Source of the DNA: CAVWQV01 sp963757115
GTDB taxonomy: Bacteria > Pseudomonadota > Alphaproteobacteria > Acetobacterales > Acetobacteraceae
Assembly: GCA_963757115.1 (NCBI GenBank)
Contig: CAVWQV010000017.1
Location: forward strand, 1-64,000
Direction of reading: 5' to 3'
DNA length: 64,000 nt
The notes under the pieces were generated by a model. That model was not told the DNA's origin. It did not search any database and saw only the letters and a list, made by a program, of their open reading frames with translations. Positions 1 through 8,273 of this stretch are shown piece after piece (within the stretch, counting starts at the first letter, position 1; every line of letters starts with the position of its first letter). The translations under genes and the position numbers were made by a program.

Positions 1-407
1 TCCAGGTCTTCCAGGAGATCGCCGTCAAGCAGCGACAGCGACGCGGGATGGGCGGTGGTCGCCCGCATCACTTCCTCCACGTCGATCCACACAGTCCCGG
101 GCCGGAGCGAGAGGTGATCACGCGTGATGTTCAGCGTCTCCGCGCCGGCCGGCGAGAGTGCCTCCAGCAAGCGGTGAATCCCCTGGCGCAGCGAGGCCCG
201 CGCTTGTTCTTCCGGCCGGCGGCTCCACAGTAGTTCTGCCAGGCGGCCCCGGAGTGCAGGCCGCGGTGCCGAAAGTGCGACAACGGCGAGGAGTGCCCGG
301 GTCTTCCGCCCGGCGGGCAACACGCTTTCGCTCGTCAGAGTCCAGGCTTCCATTTGTCCGATGAGACGCAAGCGAACTGTGACCGGTCCGCTAGAGCCTG
401 GCATCAT
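1..407 (-). CDS. BTAD/SARP-type transcriptional regulator, 5' part only
   Basis: Only the first ~135 codons lie in the window; the gene runs off the left edge. It starts with two adjacent ATG codons (407 and 404). The translation resembles the winged-helix plus bacterial transcriptional activator start of AfsR/SARP-like regulators: a strand-rich opening (VTVRLRLIGQMEAW), PAGRKTRALLAVVAL, then LAELLWSRRPEEQARASLRQ and a helix-rich continuation. That family binds DNA through the N-terminal winged helix and often carries large sensory or enzymatic C-terminal parts, which cannot be seen here. The 105 bases between it and gshA would hold its promoter; I see no clear motif there. Family call is good, target genes unknown. 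Confidence 0.7.
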   Translation of the reverse strand, partial: MMPGSSGPVTVRLRLIGQMEAWTLTSESVLPAGRKTRALLAVVALSAPRPALRGRLAELLWSRRPEEQARASLRQGIHRLLEALSPAGAETLNITRDHLSLRPGTVWIDVEEVMRATTAHPASLSLLDGDLLEDL

Positions 408-512
408 GGCATGCCCATGCAGCCGCTGAGCGGCACTCACGTTCATGCACCCATATGCCCGTAACATGGTTGCAAGGCAAGACTTTATACACGCCGCCAC
501 CGCGCTGAGCAG

Positions 513-1874
513 TTACGTGGACGCTTCCTCAAAAATCGGGTTGACATGACCATTCCATGCGCCACGGTAACATTTCAGCCACCACTCCGCCTGCGTTGGA
601 CCGCCGGCGACAATCTCGTGCAGTGGATCGAGAAAGCCGGTTCGTCGAGCCCGGCGCTACTTTGCCGATTGCGCGATCGAAGCCCGGAGCCAGCAATCGC
701 CACCGCTTCTGCCGCAAGATGCCGCAACGTTCCCGCCGATAGGGCGTGTCGAGACTAGCCTTGGGACGGCGTCACGCAATGCCACCGTGTCCGCCCAACT
801 TTGGCCGCTGACCAACGAGACGGCCGCAGCGAGCGCGTCATCATCTAATAATAGCCCGACCCAGAACGCCGACTGCGCCAGCATCATGTCCGGCCGTCCG
901 GCATCCGCCCCGCGCATTTCAAGGAAGCGTTTGAGCCGCACGTCGGTGAACGCAGTCGTCATGTGGTCGGCGAAGTCGCCGATTGTCGCCGTCTCTCCCG
1001 CCAGTTCCGGGACGCAACCTTCCATAAATCGCCGGAACGACCGGCCGGCGACGTCGACATAACGTCCATCTCGATGAACGAAATACATTGGCACGTCGTC
1101 GACCAGCCACGCCGCATATCGTTCGAAGCCAAACGATTTCTCGAACAGCACAGATGGGATGCCGGACCGGTCGTTGTCCGTGTCGGTCCATACATGCGCG
1201 CGGTAGGACAGAAACCCGTTTGGCCGGCCTTCGGTGAACGGCGAGTTGGCGAACAGAGCCGTGGCGACCGGCTGGAGCGCGAGCGAGACCCGGAGCTTGC
1301 GCCGCATGTCGTCCTCGCTGGAGAAGTCGAGGTTGACCTGGACCGTGCAGGTGCGGGTCATCATGTCGAGGCCCATGGAACCCACGGTCGGCATGTAGTT
1401 CCGCATCACGGCGTAGCGGCCCTTGGGCATCCAGGGCATCTCGTCGCGCCGCATTGTCGGATGGAAGCCGAGCGGTGCGAATCCAAGGCCAAGCCGTGAT
1501 CCGATCCGCCTTACTTGCGCGAGATGCGCATCGAGTTCCGTCTTGGTGTCGTGCAAGCTCAGCAGTGGCGCGCCCGACAGCTCGAGCTGACCCGCGGGCT
1601 CGAGGGAGATCGACGCGCCACCCTGCCGCACGCCGATCAGTTGATCCTCATCCACGATCGGAATCCCGCCTTCGGCGGCAATGCCCCCCAGCAGGGCGCC
1701 GATGCCGTCGGGCTCATAAGGCGGGGGGGCCAAATCGCTAAGACGAAAGCCGAACTTCTCATGTTCAGTGCCGATGCGAAACTCTGACGGCGGCTTGCAA
1801 CCGGTCGCAATGTAGTCCGCCAACTGCCGGATGGAGGTAATCGGCGTCGCGTCGGCGTCTCCAGGGTTCGACAT
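513..1874 (-). CDS. gshA: Glutamate-cysteine ligase, plant-type (frameshifted C-terminus)
   Basis: Makes gamma-glutamylcysteine from glutamate and cysteine with ATP, the first step of glutathione synthesis, in the cytoplasm. The glutamate/ATP motif RIGTEHEKFGF is near residues 33-43, and the body (FHPTMRRDEMPWMPKGRY, NLDFSSEDDMRRK) is typical of the plant/alphaproteobacterial family of about 455 residues. The intact frame runs only to 657. Beyond about 735 the expected end (LRHLAAEAVAIAGSGL, then FLDPLHEIVA, then CYRGAWNGHVNPIFEE) is found in other frames, so at least two single-base indels lie near 725-740 and 640. With these repaired the gene ends at 513 and reaches normal length. It sits 24 bases downstream of rsmE on the same strand. 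A sequencing error is more likely than a broken gene. Confidence 0.9.
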
Positions 1875-1898
1875 CGGCCTCCAAGCGTTTCCGTTCGT

Positions 1899-2606
1899 TC
1901 AGCAGCGCGCCTGCAAGATGGCGAGACCGACGATGCACGCGGTCTCCGCCCGGAGGATGCGCGGTCCCAGGGTGACCGGCACAGAGAAAGGGTGGGCGCG
2001 GATCGCGTCAAGCTCCGCGTCCGTGAAGCCGCCTTCTGGGCCCACGAGCAGCCCGCAGGGGCGCGCCTCGCCTACCGGGCAAAGCCGCTGAGAGTCGGTC
2101 CGCTCCAGTGCCGCAAACAACGGAATGCCCTCTGGCCAGTCGGTCAACAGCGTGGAAAGCCTCCGCGGCGGCTGGATAAGCGGAACCGTGAGCCGCTCGC
2201 ACTGCTCGGCTGCTTCCGTTGCGATGGTAAGCAGCCGGGCTCCGTTCACCCGATCGGTCTGCGTCCGGGCGGTGAGGACCGGAACGATCGTGGAAACGCC
2301 TAGCTCCGTCGCCTTCTGCACGACGAGATCGGTCGCGTCCCGTTTGAGGGCAGCAAAAGCGAGCCAGAGATCGGGCTCGGCGATCTGGGGCCGGGTTCGC
2401 CGGTCGGCCACCAACAGGGCGCGGCCGCGCCCGACTGCCGTGATCCGCGCCTCCCACTCCCCATCGAGGCCGTTGAAGACGCGGACGACCTCGCCGCTCG
2501 CCCGTCGCATGACGGTAAGCAGATAGTGCGCCTGGCCCGCGCTCGCCGCCACCTCCGCCCCTTCGGTGAGCGGCGCTTGGACGAACAAACGGATTGACCC
2601 GGGCAT
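1899..2606 (-). CDS. rsmE: 16S rRNA (uracil-1498-N3)-methyltransferase RsmE
   Basis: Methylates U1498 in the decoding region of the small ribosomal subunit using S-adenosylmethionine. The protein has the small N-terminal PUA-like domain (SIRLFVQAPL) and a C-terminal SPOUT trefoil knot with the diagnostic LLVGPEGGFTDAELD and LGPRILRAETA motifs. The ATG at 2606 is preferred over the one at 2648 because the family begins with this IRLF segment and the upstream start would overlap ubiA. It is divergent from ubiA with only 22 bases between starts, so the two promoters must overlap each other's genes. Length (about 235 residues) is normal. Confidence 0.93.
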   Translation of the reverse strand: MPGSIRLFVQAPLTEGAEVAASAGQAHYLLTVMRRASGEVVRVFNGLDGEWEARITAVGRGRALLVADRRTRPQIAEPDLWLAFAALKRDATDLVVQKATELGVSTIVPVLTARTQTDRVNGARLLTIATEAAEQCERLTVPLIQPPRRLSTLLTDWPEGIPLFAALERTDSQRLCPVGEARPCGLLVGPEGGFTDAELDAIRAHPFSVPVTLGPRILRAETACIVGLAILQARC

Positions 2607-2628
2607 TCCACTCGAGAGACTAGCACAG

Positions 2629-3528
2629 ATGCCCACCCACACAGACATTGCTGCCGAGGGCTGGGTTGCCCGGTTGCCGGCCGCCTGGGCGCCCTACGTG
2701 CTCCTTGCGCGTCTCGACCGCCCCATCGGCGTGTGGCTGCTGTTTATACCAGGCCTATGGGGAATCTTGCTGGCGAGGCGTCCGGCCTTGCCCAGCGTGA
2801 GGCTCATCCTGCTGTTCGCAATCGGGAGTATCGTGATGCGGGCCGCCGGTTGCGTGGTCAACGATCTATGGGACCGCGATATCGACCGCAAGGTGGCCCG
2901 CACGGCCGGGCGGCCGCTTGCCTCCGGGGCGGTCCGGCCGCGAAGCGCGCTGGCGTTCCTGATCGTCTTGCTGCTGGGCGGACTTGCGGTTCTGCTGCAA
3001 CTGCCGCGGCTGGCCCAGGCACTCGGGGCCGGATCGCTGCTGCTGGTCGCATTCTATCCGCTGGCGAAGCGGGTGACGTGGTGGCCGCAGTTGGTGATGG
3101 GCTTCACCTTCGGCTTTGGCGCCCCGCTCGGCTACGCCGCGGCGGCGGCGCGGCTGGATGGCGCCTGGGCCGCGATCTACGCCGCGGCCGTGCTTTGGGA
3201 TCTCGGCTTCGACACGATCTACGCGCACCAGGACCGCGAGGACGATGCCCTGGTCGGGGTAAAGTCGACGGCTCGGCTCTGGTCCGAGCACACCAGACCG
3301 TTCCTTGCGGCCTGCTTCGCGGGGACGCTCCTGGCGCTTGCCGGGGCGGGGTGGCTCGCCGGCCTTTCGGGCTGGTCCTACGGAGCTCTCGCCCTGCCGG
3401 CCGCCCTGTTCGCCCGGCAGGTCGCGCTGATCGACATCAACTCCCCCGCTGCATGCCTCCGACTGTTCAAATCGAACCGCGAGGCCGGCCTTGCGATCGC
3501 CCTGGCCTTGCTCGTCGGCCGGCTTTGA
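2629..3528 (+). CDS. ubiA: 4-hydroxybenzoate polyprenyltransferase
   Basis: Integral inner-membrane enzyme that attaches the polyprenyl tail to 4-hydroxybenzoate in ubiquinone synthesis. The 299-residue protein is rich in hydrophobic helices and carries both aspartate-rich Mg-diphosphate motifs: NDLWDRDIDRK at residues 78-88 and YAHQDREDD in the second half. The intervening RTAGRPLASG is also family-typical. The ATG at 2629 is chosen because it gives the usual N-terminus. A methyltransferase follows with a 4-base overlap, so the two are probably translationally coupled. Confidence 0.94.
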   Translation: MPTHTDIAAEGWVARLPAAWAPYVLLARLDRPIGVWLLFIPGLWGILLARRPALPSVRLILLFAIGSIVMRAAGCVVNDLWDRDIDRKVARTAGRPLASGAVRPRSALAFLIVLLLGGLAVLLQLPRLAQALGAGSLLLVAFYPLAKRVTWWPQLVMGFTFGFGAPLGYAAAAARLDGAWAAIYAAAVLWDLGFDTIYAHQDREDDALVGVKSTARLWSEHTRPFLAACFAGTLLALAGAGWLAGLSGWSYGALALPAALFARQVALIDINSPAACLRLFKSNREAGLAIALALLVGRL

Positions 3529-4166
3529 CCCGCCGGGAGGCATTCATTCGTGACCATACGCGTCTCGGGAGCACGCCATTGGTTCCCGAGATCAAGCTTT
3601 ATCTCGCGAGCGAGATCACGCCGATCTGGCAGGCCACGGAAGCGTGGTTGGCCGCCAACGACGTTGAGCCGCCGTTCTGGGCCTTTGCCTGGCCCGGCGG
3701 TCAGGCGCTGGCGCGATACGTGCTGGACAATCCCTCCAGCGTCGTCGGCCGGCGGGTGCTCGACTTTGCGGCCGGCGGGGGCATCGCGGCCATCGCTGCC
3801 GCCCGCGCCGGGGCGGCCCGCGCCGAAGCCGCCGAACTGGACCCTCTCGCCGTCGCCGCGATCGGGTTGAATGCGGCGGTGAACCAAGTCTCCGTCGCTG
3901 CTACAGCGTGCGACATCGTGGGATCACCGTCGTGCTGGGATATCCTCCTTTGCGGCGACGTTTGCTACGAGGCACCGATGACCGGGCATATTCTGCCTTG
4001 GCTGCGCAGGATGGCCCAGGTCACCGAAGTGGTGATCGCCGACCCGGGCCGCGCGTACCTGCCCAGCGAGGGGCTGGTCGCCTTTGCCCGCTACCAAGTG
4101 CCGACTACGACCGAGCTAGAGGACCGGACGGAGCGGGAGGTGACTCTCTACAGGCTGCAACCGTGA
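3525..4166 (+). CDS. Class I SAM methyltransferase, ETF-beta lysine methyltransferase-like
   Basis: A 213-residue protein of the METTL20/ETFBKMT-like group, which in bacteria methylates lysines of electron-transfer flavoprotein beta. Visible features are the opening FIRDHTRLGSTPLVPEIKLY, PFWAFAWPGGQALARY, and the SAM-binding glycine-rich loop VLDFAAGGGIAAIAA. The start is inferred to be the TTG at 3525, which overlaps the ubiA stop as TTGA; the later GTG at 3550 is in a different frame. The family match is strong but the substrate is not shown here, since no etf genes are nearby. It ends three bases before the end of the convergent binding-protein gene. Confidence 0.82.
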   Translation: MTRREAFIRDHTRLGSTPLVPEIKLYLASEITPIWQATEAWLAANDVEPPFWAFAWPGGQALARYVLDNPSSVVGRRVLDFAAGGGIAAIAAARAGAARAEAAELDPLAVAAIGLNAAVNQVSVAATACDIVGSPSCWDILLCGDVCYEAPMTGHILPWLRRMAQVTEVVIADPGRAYLPSEGLVAFARYQVPTTTELEDRTEREVTLYRLQP

Positions 4167-4169
4167 CGG

Positions 4170-5270
4170 CTACATCTGCGCGTAACTGCCGTTCTTCCAG
4201 ACGTAGAAGACGTAGTCGGACGAGGTGACGTCGCCCTTCTTGTCGAAACTGATCGGGCCAAGCACGGTCTGCCAGGGGCCGTCCGATTTCATCACCTCAG
4301 CAACTTTCTTTGCGTCGGTCGTGCCGGCCTTCGTCGCGGCGTCGGCCCAGATCTGCACGGCTGCGTAGGTGTAGAGGACGTAGCCCTCCGGGTCGATCTT
4401 CTTCGCCTTGAATTCTTCGACGACCTTGGCCGCAGTCGGACGCTTCCGGGGGTCGGCCGGGAAGGTCATCATGGTGCCGTTTCCGGCGTCGCCCGCGATC
4501 TGCCAGAACTCATTGGTAACGAGCGCGTCGCCGCCGACCAGCGTCGCCTTCATGCCCTGCTCCTTGGCCTGGCGGATGATGAGCCCCAACTCCGTGTGGT
4601 AGCCGCCCACATAAATCACGGTGATGCCCACTGCCTTGAGGCGGCTCACCAAAGCCGAGTAGTCACGCTCGCCGGGAGTGTAGGCCGCCTCGAGCGCCGG
4701 CTGCACGCCCGCCGCTCGCAGAGTTCGCGGTCTCGTCCGCCAGCCCCTTTCCGTAGGCCGAGTTGTCGTTGAGGATGGCGATCTTGTCGTCCCGATAGTG
4801 GTCGGCGAGGTACTTTCCGGCGACATCACCTTGCTGGTCGTCGCGGCCGCACACGCGGAACGTGTTCCAGCTCCCATCGTCGGTGTATTTCGGGTTGGTC
4901 GATGCGGGCGATATCTCAAGGATGCCTTCGTCGGCGTAGACTTTGCTCGCCGGGATGGAGCTGCCCGAGCAGAAATGCCCGGCCACCATCTTGTCGCCCT
5001 TGCTGGCCAAGTCGTTCGCGACGGAGACCGCTTGACGCGGGTCGCAGGCGTCATCGCCGACGTCAAGCACGAGCTGTTGGCCCAGCACGCCCCCGGCCTT
5101 GTTGATGTCGGCCACAGCCTGCTTGGCACCTTCGGTCATCTGCTGGCCGAAGGCGGCGTATGCCCGGTCTGCGGGCCCGCGGTTGCGATGTGGATCTGTG
5201 CCTGCGCCACTCCCGCGCCGAGGGTCGCTGCGCAAGAGGCCAGGGCCGCGAGAAAAGCTTGTCTCAGCAT
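4170..5270 (-). CDS. Branched-chain amino-acid-type ABC transporter binding protein (two frameshifts)
   Basis: Periplasmic type I solute-binding protein of the LivJ/LivK family. A signal peptide (MLRQAFLAALASCAATLGAGVAQA) starts at 5270. The mature part continues in a second frame from about 5180 (YAAFGQQMTEGAKQAVADIN, GGVLGQQLVLDVGDDACDP, GHFCSGSSIPASKVY) and a third from about 4715 (LEAAYTPGERDYSALVSRLK, VIYVGGYHTELGLIIRQAK, ending WKNGSYAQM). The reconstructed 367 codons match the family length exactly, so the two indels are probably errors. No permease or ATPase genes lie next to it, so it is an orphan component in this window. The ligand is likely a branched-chain amino acid or related compound. 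Confidence 0.85.
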
Positions 5271-5298
5271 GAGCACCACCGTCCGTGTCGCGCAGAAG

Positions 5299-5979
5299 TC
5301 AAGCCGTTCCGCCGCCGGCTGGAATGCCTCCCGCACCGGTAAGCGGCACGAAGGAAACCGCGAGCAGGTTTTGGCATGAGACCACACCGTCGACGCCCTT
5401 GCGTAGCATCACAAGTTCCTGGCCGCCCCACGGTTCGCCCACGGGAGCGATCATCCGTCCGCCCGGTCGAAGCTGCGCTAACAGCGCTGGCGGCACCGCC
5501 TTCGCGGCGGCCGTGACGATCGCGGCGTCGAACGGCGCCCGCTCCGGCCAGCCTTCCGACCCATCACCGAGGCGCACCTCCACTTGGGTGTAACCGCGCT
5601 CAGCGAGCAGGGACCGGACGGCGTTGGCGAGGGCTGGGACGATCTCGACGGAAAACACCCGCGCGCCGAGCGTGGCCAGGACGGCGGCTTGATAGCCGGA
5701 CCCGGTGCCGACCTCGAGCACGCGCTCGCCGGGTTCGAGATCGAGCAGGTCGGTCATCAGCGCCACGATGAACGGCTGCGAAATGGTCTGCCCGTGCCCG
5801 ATCGATAGCGGACGGTTCTGCCACGCGTGCGCGGCGTCGTTCGCACGCACGAATGCGTCGCGCGGAACCTTGCGGATCGCGTCCAGTACACGCCCGGACA
5901 GCACAGGGCGCCCGCTGGTCTTGCCGACCTCGCGAGCGTCGCGTTCGATCTCGCCGATCAGCGCCTCGGCCGGGTCCAC
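5299..5979 (-). CDS. pcm: Protein-L-isoaspartate O-methyltransferase
   Basis: Repairs isoaspartyl residues in aged proteins by methylating them with SAM. The SAM-binding motif VLEVGTGSGY is at residues 87-96, preceded by the family-typical LSIGHGQTISQPFIVALMTDLL. The start is taken as the GTG at 5979, two bases after the stop of the lipoprotein gene; this gives about 226 residues, close to the usual 210-225. An in-frame ATG at 6018 would force an overlap. The short spacing suggests cotranscription with the lipoprotein and possibly with the binding-protein gene downstream, which begins 28 bases after the pcm stop. Confidence 0.92.
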   Translation of the reverse strand: MDPAEALIGEIERDAREVGKTSGRPVLSGRVLDAIRKVPRDAFVRANDAAHAWQNRPLSIGHGQTISQPFIVALMTDLLDLEPGERVLEVGTGSGYQAAVLATLGARVFSVEIVPALANAVRSLLAERGYTQVEVRLGDGSEGWPERAPFDAAIVTAAAKAVPPALLAQLRPGGRMIAPVGEPWGGQELVMLRKGVDGVVSCQNLLAVSFVPLTGAGGIPAGGGTA

Positions 5980-5981
5980 TC

Positions 5982-6245
5982 TCAGCCTTTCAAATGGTAG
6001 CCTTTGCCTTCCAGGCATTTGCGTGTTTCGACCCGCTCCAGGATGGGCAAGGAGACGGGATAGGTGAGAAAATAGGGTCCGCGCGCCATCACCTTCCGGT
6101 AGGCTTCCTTGTCGCCGGCCGACTGACATGCCGTGAGATCCTTGCGGTAAGCGGCGGCGGCGTGATCGGCCCGCATCGGGGGATCGTAGGCGCAGCCCGC
6201 CAGTCCGAGAGCGGCGGCCGCGAGAAAGGCAAGGACCCTGGGCAC
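5982..6245 (-). CDS. Small putative lipoprotein, unknown function
   Basis: An 87-residue protein with a lipoprotein signal peptide (LAFLAAAALGLAGC, lipobox LAGC) followed by a polar 65-residue mature domain containing two further cysteines (LTACQSAG and TRKCLEGKGY) that could pair. The GTG start at 6245 follows a good Shine-Dalgarno run (GGGAGGTG), while the upstream in-frame ATG at 6398 gives a non-signal-like extension. It lies immediately upstream of pcm in the same operon. I do not recognise the family; outer-membrane anchoring is inferred from the lipobox only. Confidence 0.7.
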   Translation of the reverse strand: MPRVLAFLAAAALGLAGCAYDPPMRADHAAAAYRKDLTACQSAGDKEAYRKVMARGPYFLTYPVSLPILERVETRKCLEGKGYHLKG

Positions 6246-6361
6246 GGCACCTCCCGGCCTCAATGCGCTAAGGCAAGCGTAGGACGAGGACGCGGTGGAG
6301 GCGAGACGCTTTCCCTTCCCCCTTCCCGCGAGTAAAATCGGCCGCGAGAGGGAGCGCGAAG

Positions 6362-7103
6362 ATGACCAGCGGACGCATGAGCCAGCGGCAGCAGGCATTC
6401 CGTAATGAGTTCCGCGCGCGCATCGCTCGGGCGTATCGCGGTTGGGTGCACGTCGCCCTCATCGCGGCGATCGGGGCGGCCGCAATCTGCTACTGCGTGC
6501 GTCAACTCGCGGCGCCAGCCTGGTTTGAGTGGATTTATCCCGGTCGCGTTCTGCTTGGCGAACGTGTTCGAGTGGTGGATCCACAAATACGTCATGCATC
6601 GGCCGGTGCCGGGGCTGATGGGGATCTATCGGCGCCATACGCTCGCCCACCATCAGTTCTTCACCGACGTTGAGCCGAGCTTCGATTCCGCGCGGGATTT
6701 CCGCATCGTGTTCTTCCCGCCCTATGCGCTCGTGGCGTTCATCGCGATGTCCGTTTTCCCGGCGGCCGCGCTTTACCTGATCGGATTGCCGAACGCCGCG
6801 TGGCTGCTCGTGGCGACCAACGTTGCGCTTTACCTGAACTACGAAGCGTTCCACTACTGCTGTCATGTGAAGGATGATCACATCGTCCGGCGCATCCCGC
6901 TGGTCAATACGATCCGCCGCCATCACATCGCGCATCATGCGCCTGTGGTGATGATGACCCGGAATTTCAACCTCACCTATCCGATCGCGGATTGGCTGTT
7001 CGGCACATCTGATCTGGATCGCGGCCTGCTAGGCCACGTATTCAATGGTTATTCCCGGCGCTTCGTTAGGCAGGAGACCCGAGGTTTGACCGCGGCCGAG
7101 TAG
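6362..7103 (+). CDS. Sterol desaturase/fatty acid hydroxylase superfamily protein (one frameshift)
   Basis: Membrane di-iron hydroxylase-like protein. The N-terminus (MTSGRMSQRQQAFRNEFRAR, then a hydrophobic segment) is read from 6362; the frame changes near 6540 and continues as VAFCLANVFEWWIHKYVMHR to the stop at 7103. The histidine clusters that bind the iron pair are visible: HKYVMH, RRHTLAHHQFF, FHYCCHVKDDH and RRHHIAHHAP. Predicted helices between them fit an inner-membrane enzyme acting on a lipid. Total length of about 247 codons is normal. The substrate cannot be told from sequence. Confidence 0.8.
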
Positions 7104-7111
7104 CCCGCCAC

Positions 7112-7294
7112 GTGTCTCGCGAGACGCCGCGCGGGCGAGCGAGCCTGGTAGGGGGAGCCGCGGTGGGCCTCGCCGTGCTGGCGCTGTGGACCCTTCTAGC
7201 ACGAGACCTTGTTCCGGGCCGCCCACTCGTAATCGCGCTGGGCGTCATAGTCGCGGTTGCGGTCGCCGTCTGGATCCGCGCCGCCGACCTGTAA
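7112..7294 (+). CDS. Small two-helix membrane protein, unknown
   Basis: Sixty residues from a GTG start eight bases after the hydroxylase stop. After a short basic N-terminus there are two hydrophobic stretches (VGGAAVGLAVLALWTLLA and VIALGVIVAVAVAVWI) separated by a short polar loop, so it is predicted to span the membrane twice as a hairpin. The spacing implies an operon with the hydroxylase, and a strong terminator follows within 35 bases, which supports it being the last gene of that unit. No family recognised. Confidence 0.55.
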   Translation: MSRETPRGRASLVGGAAVGLAVLALWTLLARDLVPGRPLVIALGVIVAVAVAVWIRAADL

Positions 7295-7327
7295 GCGACG
7301 CTTTTCGTCAGTGTACGCAGCGGCCAG

Positions 7328-7357
7328 GGGGGCGGCGACGGCCTCGCCGCCCCCTTT
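7328..7357. terminator. Intrinsic terminator between convergent genes
   Basis: A perfect 11-base inverted repeat (GGGGGCGGCGA and TCGCCGCCCCC) with a five-base loop is followed by TTT on the plus strand. It lies between the small membrane protein gene ending at 7294 and the convergent reading frame ending at 7365, so it probably terminates the plus-strand operon and possibly both. Confidence 0.75.
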
Positions 7358-7449
7358 ACGCCTGCTACTCCTTGCCGTGCTGCTCCTGATAGGTCCGGGT
7401 GTGATGATGGACGTTGCCCTGCTCGTCTTTGTATTCGCGGGACTTCAGG

Positions 7450-8127
7450 TCATCTGAACTCGCCGCCGGACTGCTTGCTCGACTGGCCGCCCGACTCGCC
7501 GGCTTTCGAGTGGCTGCCTCCAGAGTGGCTGCCTTCGGAGCGGCCAGAGCTCGACTTGCTGGAGCTCGATTGGCTGCCGCCGCCGCGGCCTTGCTCGGGT
7601 TCGTTGCCGTGCTCGCGAGCACGCGCCTCGCTGCCCGACGTGGTGCCCTTGGTCCGGCCCGATTCCCGGTTCTCCTTCAGGCGACCATCGTGCTCGGGGT
7701 CCTTGACCGTGCCGCTGTGGTGCGTGTTGGTTGCCATGGTTGATTTCTTCTCTCCGTCTTCGCCTCGGTCGGGCTTTCCGCCTTGCCGACGCGAGCCATG
7801 AGAACCGCCACGGGCGCCCTCGGTTGCCCGGTGATCATCGTCACTCTCATCACCTTCTCGACGGTGGATGAACTTGAAAAACCGGCTGGTATGGCCGTCA
7901 GCGGTCTTGTCCTGATACAGCAGTGCGAGCTCGCGATCCTCGAAGGTTTCGAAGAACTCGTCCCATGAGATCTCCTCGAGCTTTTCGTCCGGCTCGGCGA
8001 AGTCGAAGCGGAGAATGCCTGAGCCGTCCTTGCCTTCGGTTCCCCGCACACGGGTGGGGCGGCCGCCTCGTGATTCCGCCCACTCCCTGATGAAGTCGTG
8101 GTCCGTCGTCGTGTCGCCTTGGCTCAC
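7450..8127 (-). CDS. Conserved hydrophilic protein, two-part, possibly two genes merged
   Basis: GTG start at 8127 behind GGGAGG. The first ~95 residues (HDFIREWAESRGGRPTRVRG, ISWDEFFETFEDRELALLYQ, GHTSRFFKF) match a short conserved protein often mislabelled as a 1,4-alpha-glucan branching enzyme, which normally ends near here. The rest is a low-complexity Ser/Gly/Lys-rich tail that could instead start at its own ATG (7738, MATNTHHSGT). A one-base shift after HRRE would create tandem TGA codons at about 7845, so the join may be artificial. A second shift near 7450 would give the end DEQGNVHHHTRTYQEQHGKE with a stop at 7365, which resembles small general-stress proteins. So two adjacent stress-type genes are plausible. 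Confidence 0.6.
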   Translation of the reverse strand: MSQGDTTTDHDFIREWAESRGGRPTRVRGTEGKDGSGILRFDFAEPDEKLEEISWDEFFETFEDRELALLYQDKTADGHTSRFFKFIHRREGDESDDDHRATEGARGGSHGSRRQGGKPDRGEDGEKKSTMATNTHHSGTVKDPEHDGRLKENRESGRTKGTTSGSEARAREHGNEPEQGRGGGSQSSSSKSSSGRSEGSHSGGSHSKAGESGGQSSKQSGGEFR

Positions 8128-8273
8128 TTCCGCCTCCCTCCGATGCGTCGATTGCTGAGCGGGATAACCACCCTCCGAACGCGCGGTTCCCCTGCGAACG
8201 CGGTCGTGCAACTGTAGGGAACTTACCTGCGTTGTCGGGGGTTCGGCTCCGATTCGCCGCGAAGGAGTTCGCA

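Noticed and set aside
963..1499. 178-codon plus-strand frame opposite gshA
   Set aside because: Composition is His/Arg/Gly-rich and it lies entirely antisense to a well-supported gene; GC-rich codon bias explains it.
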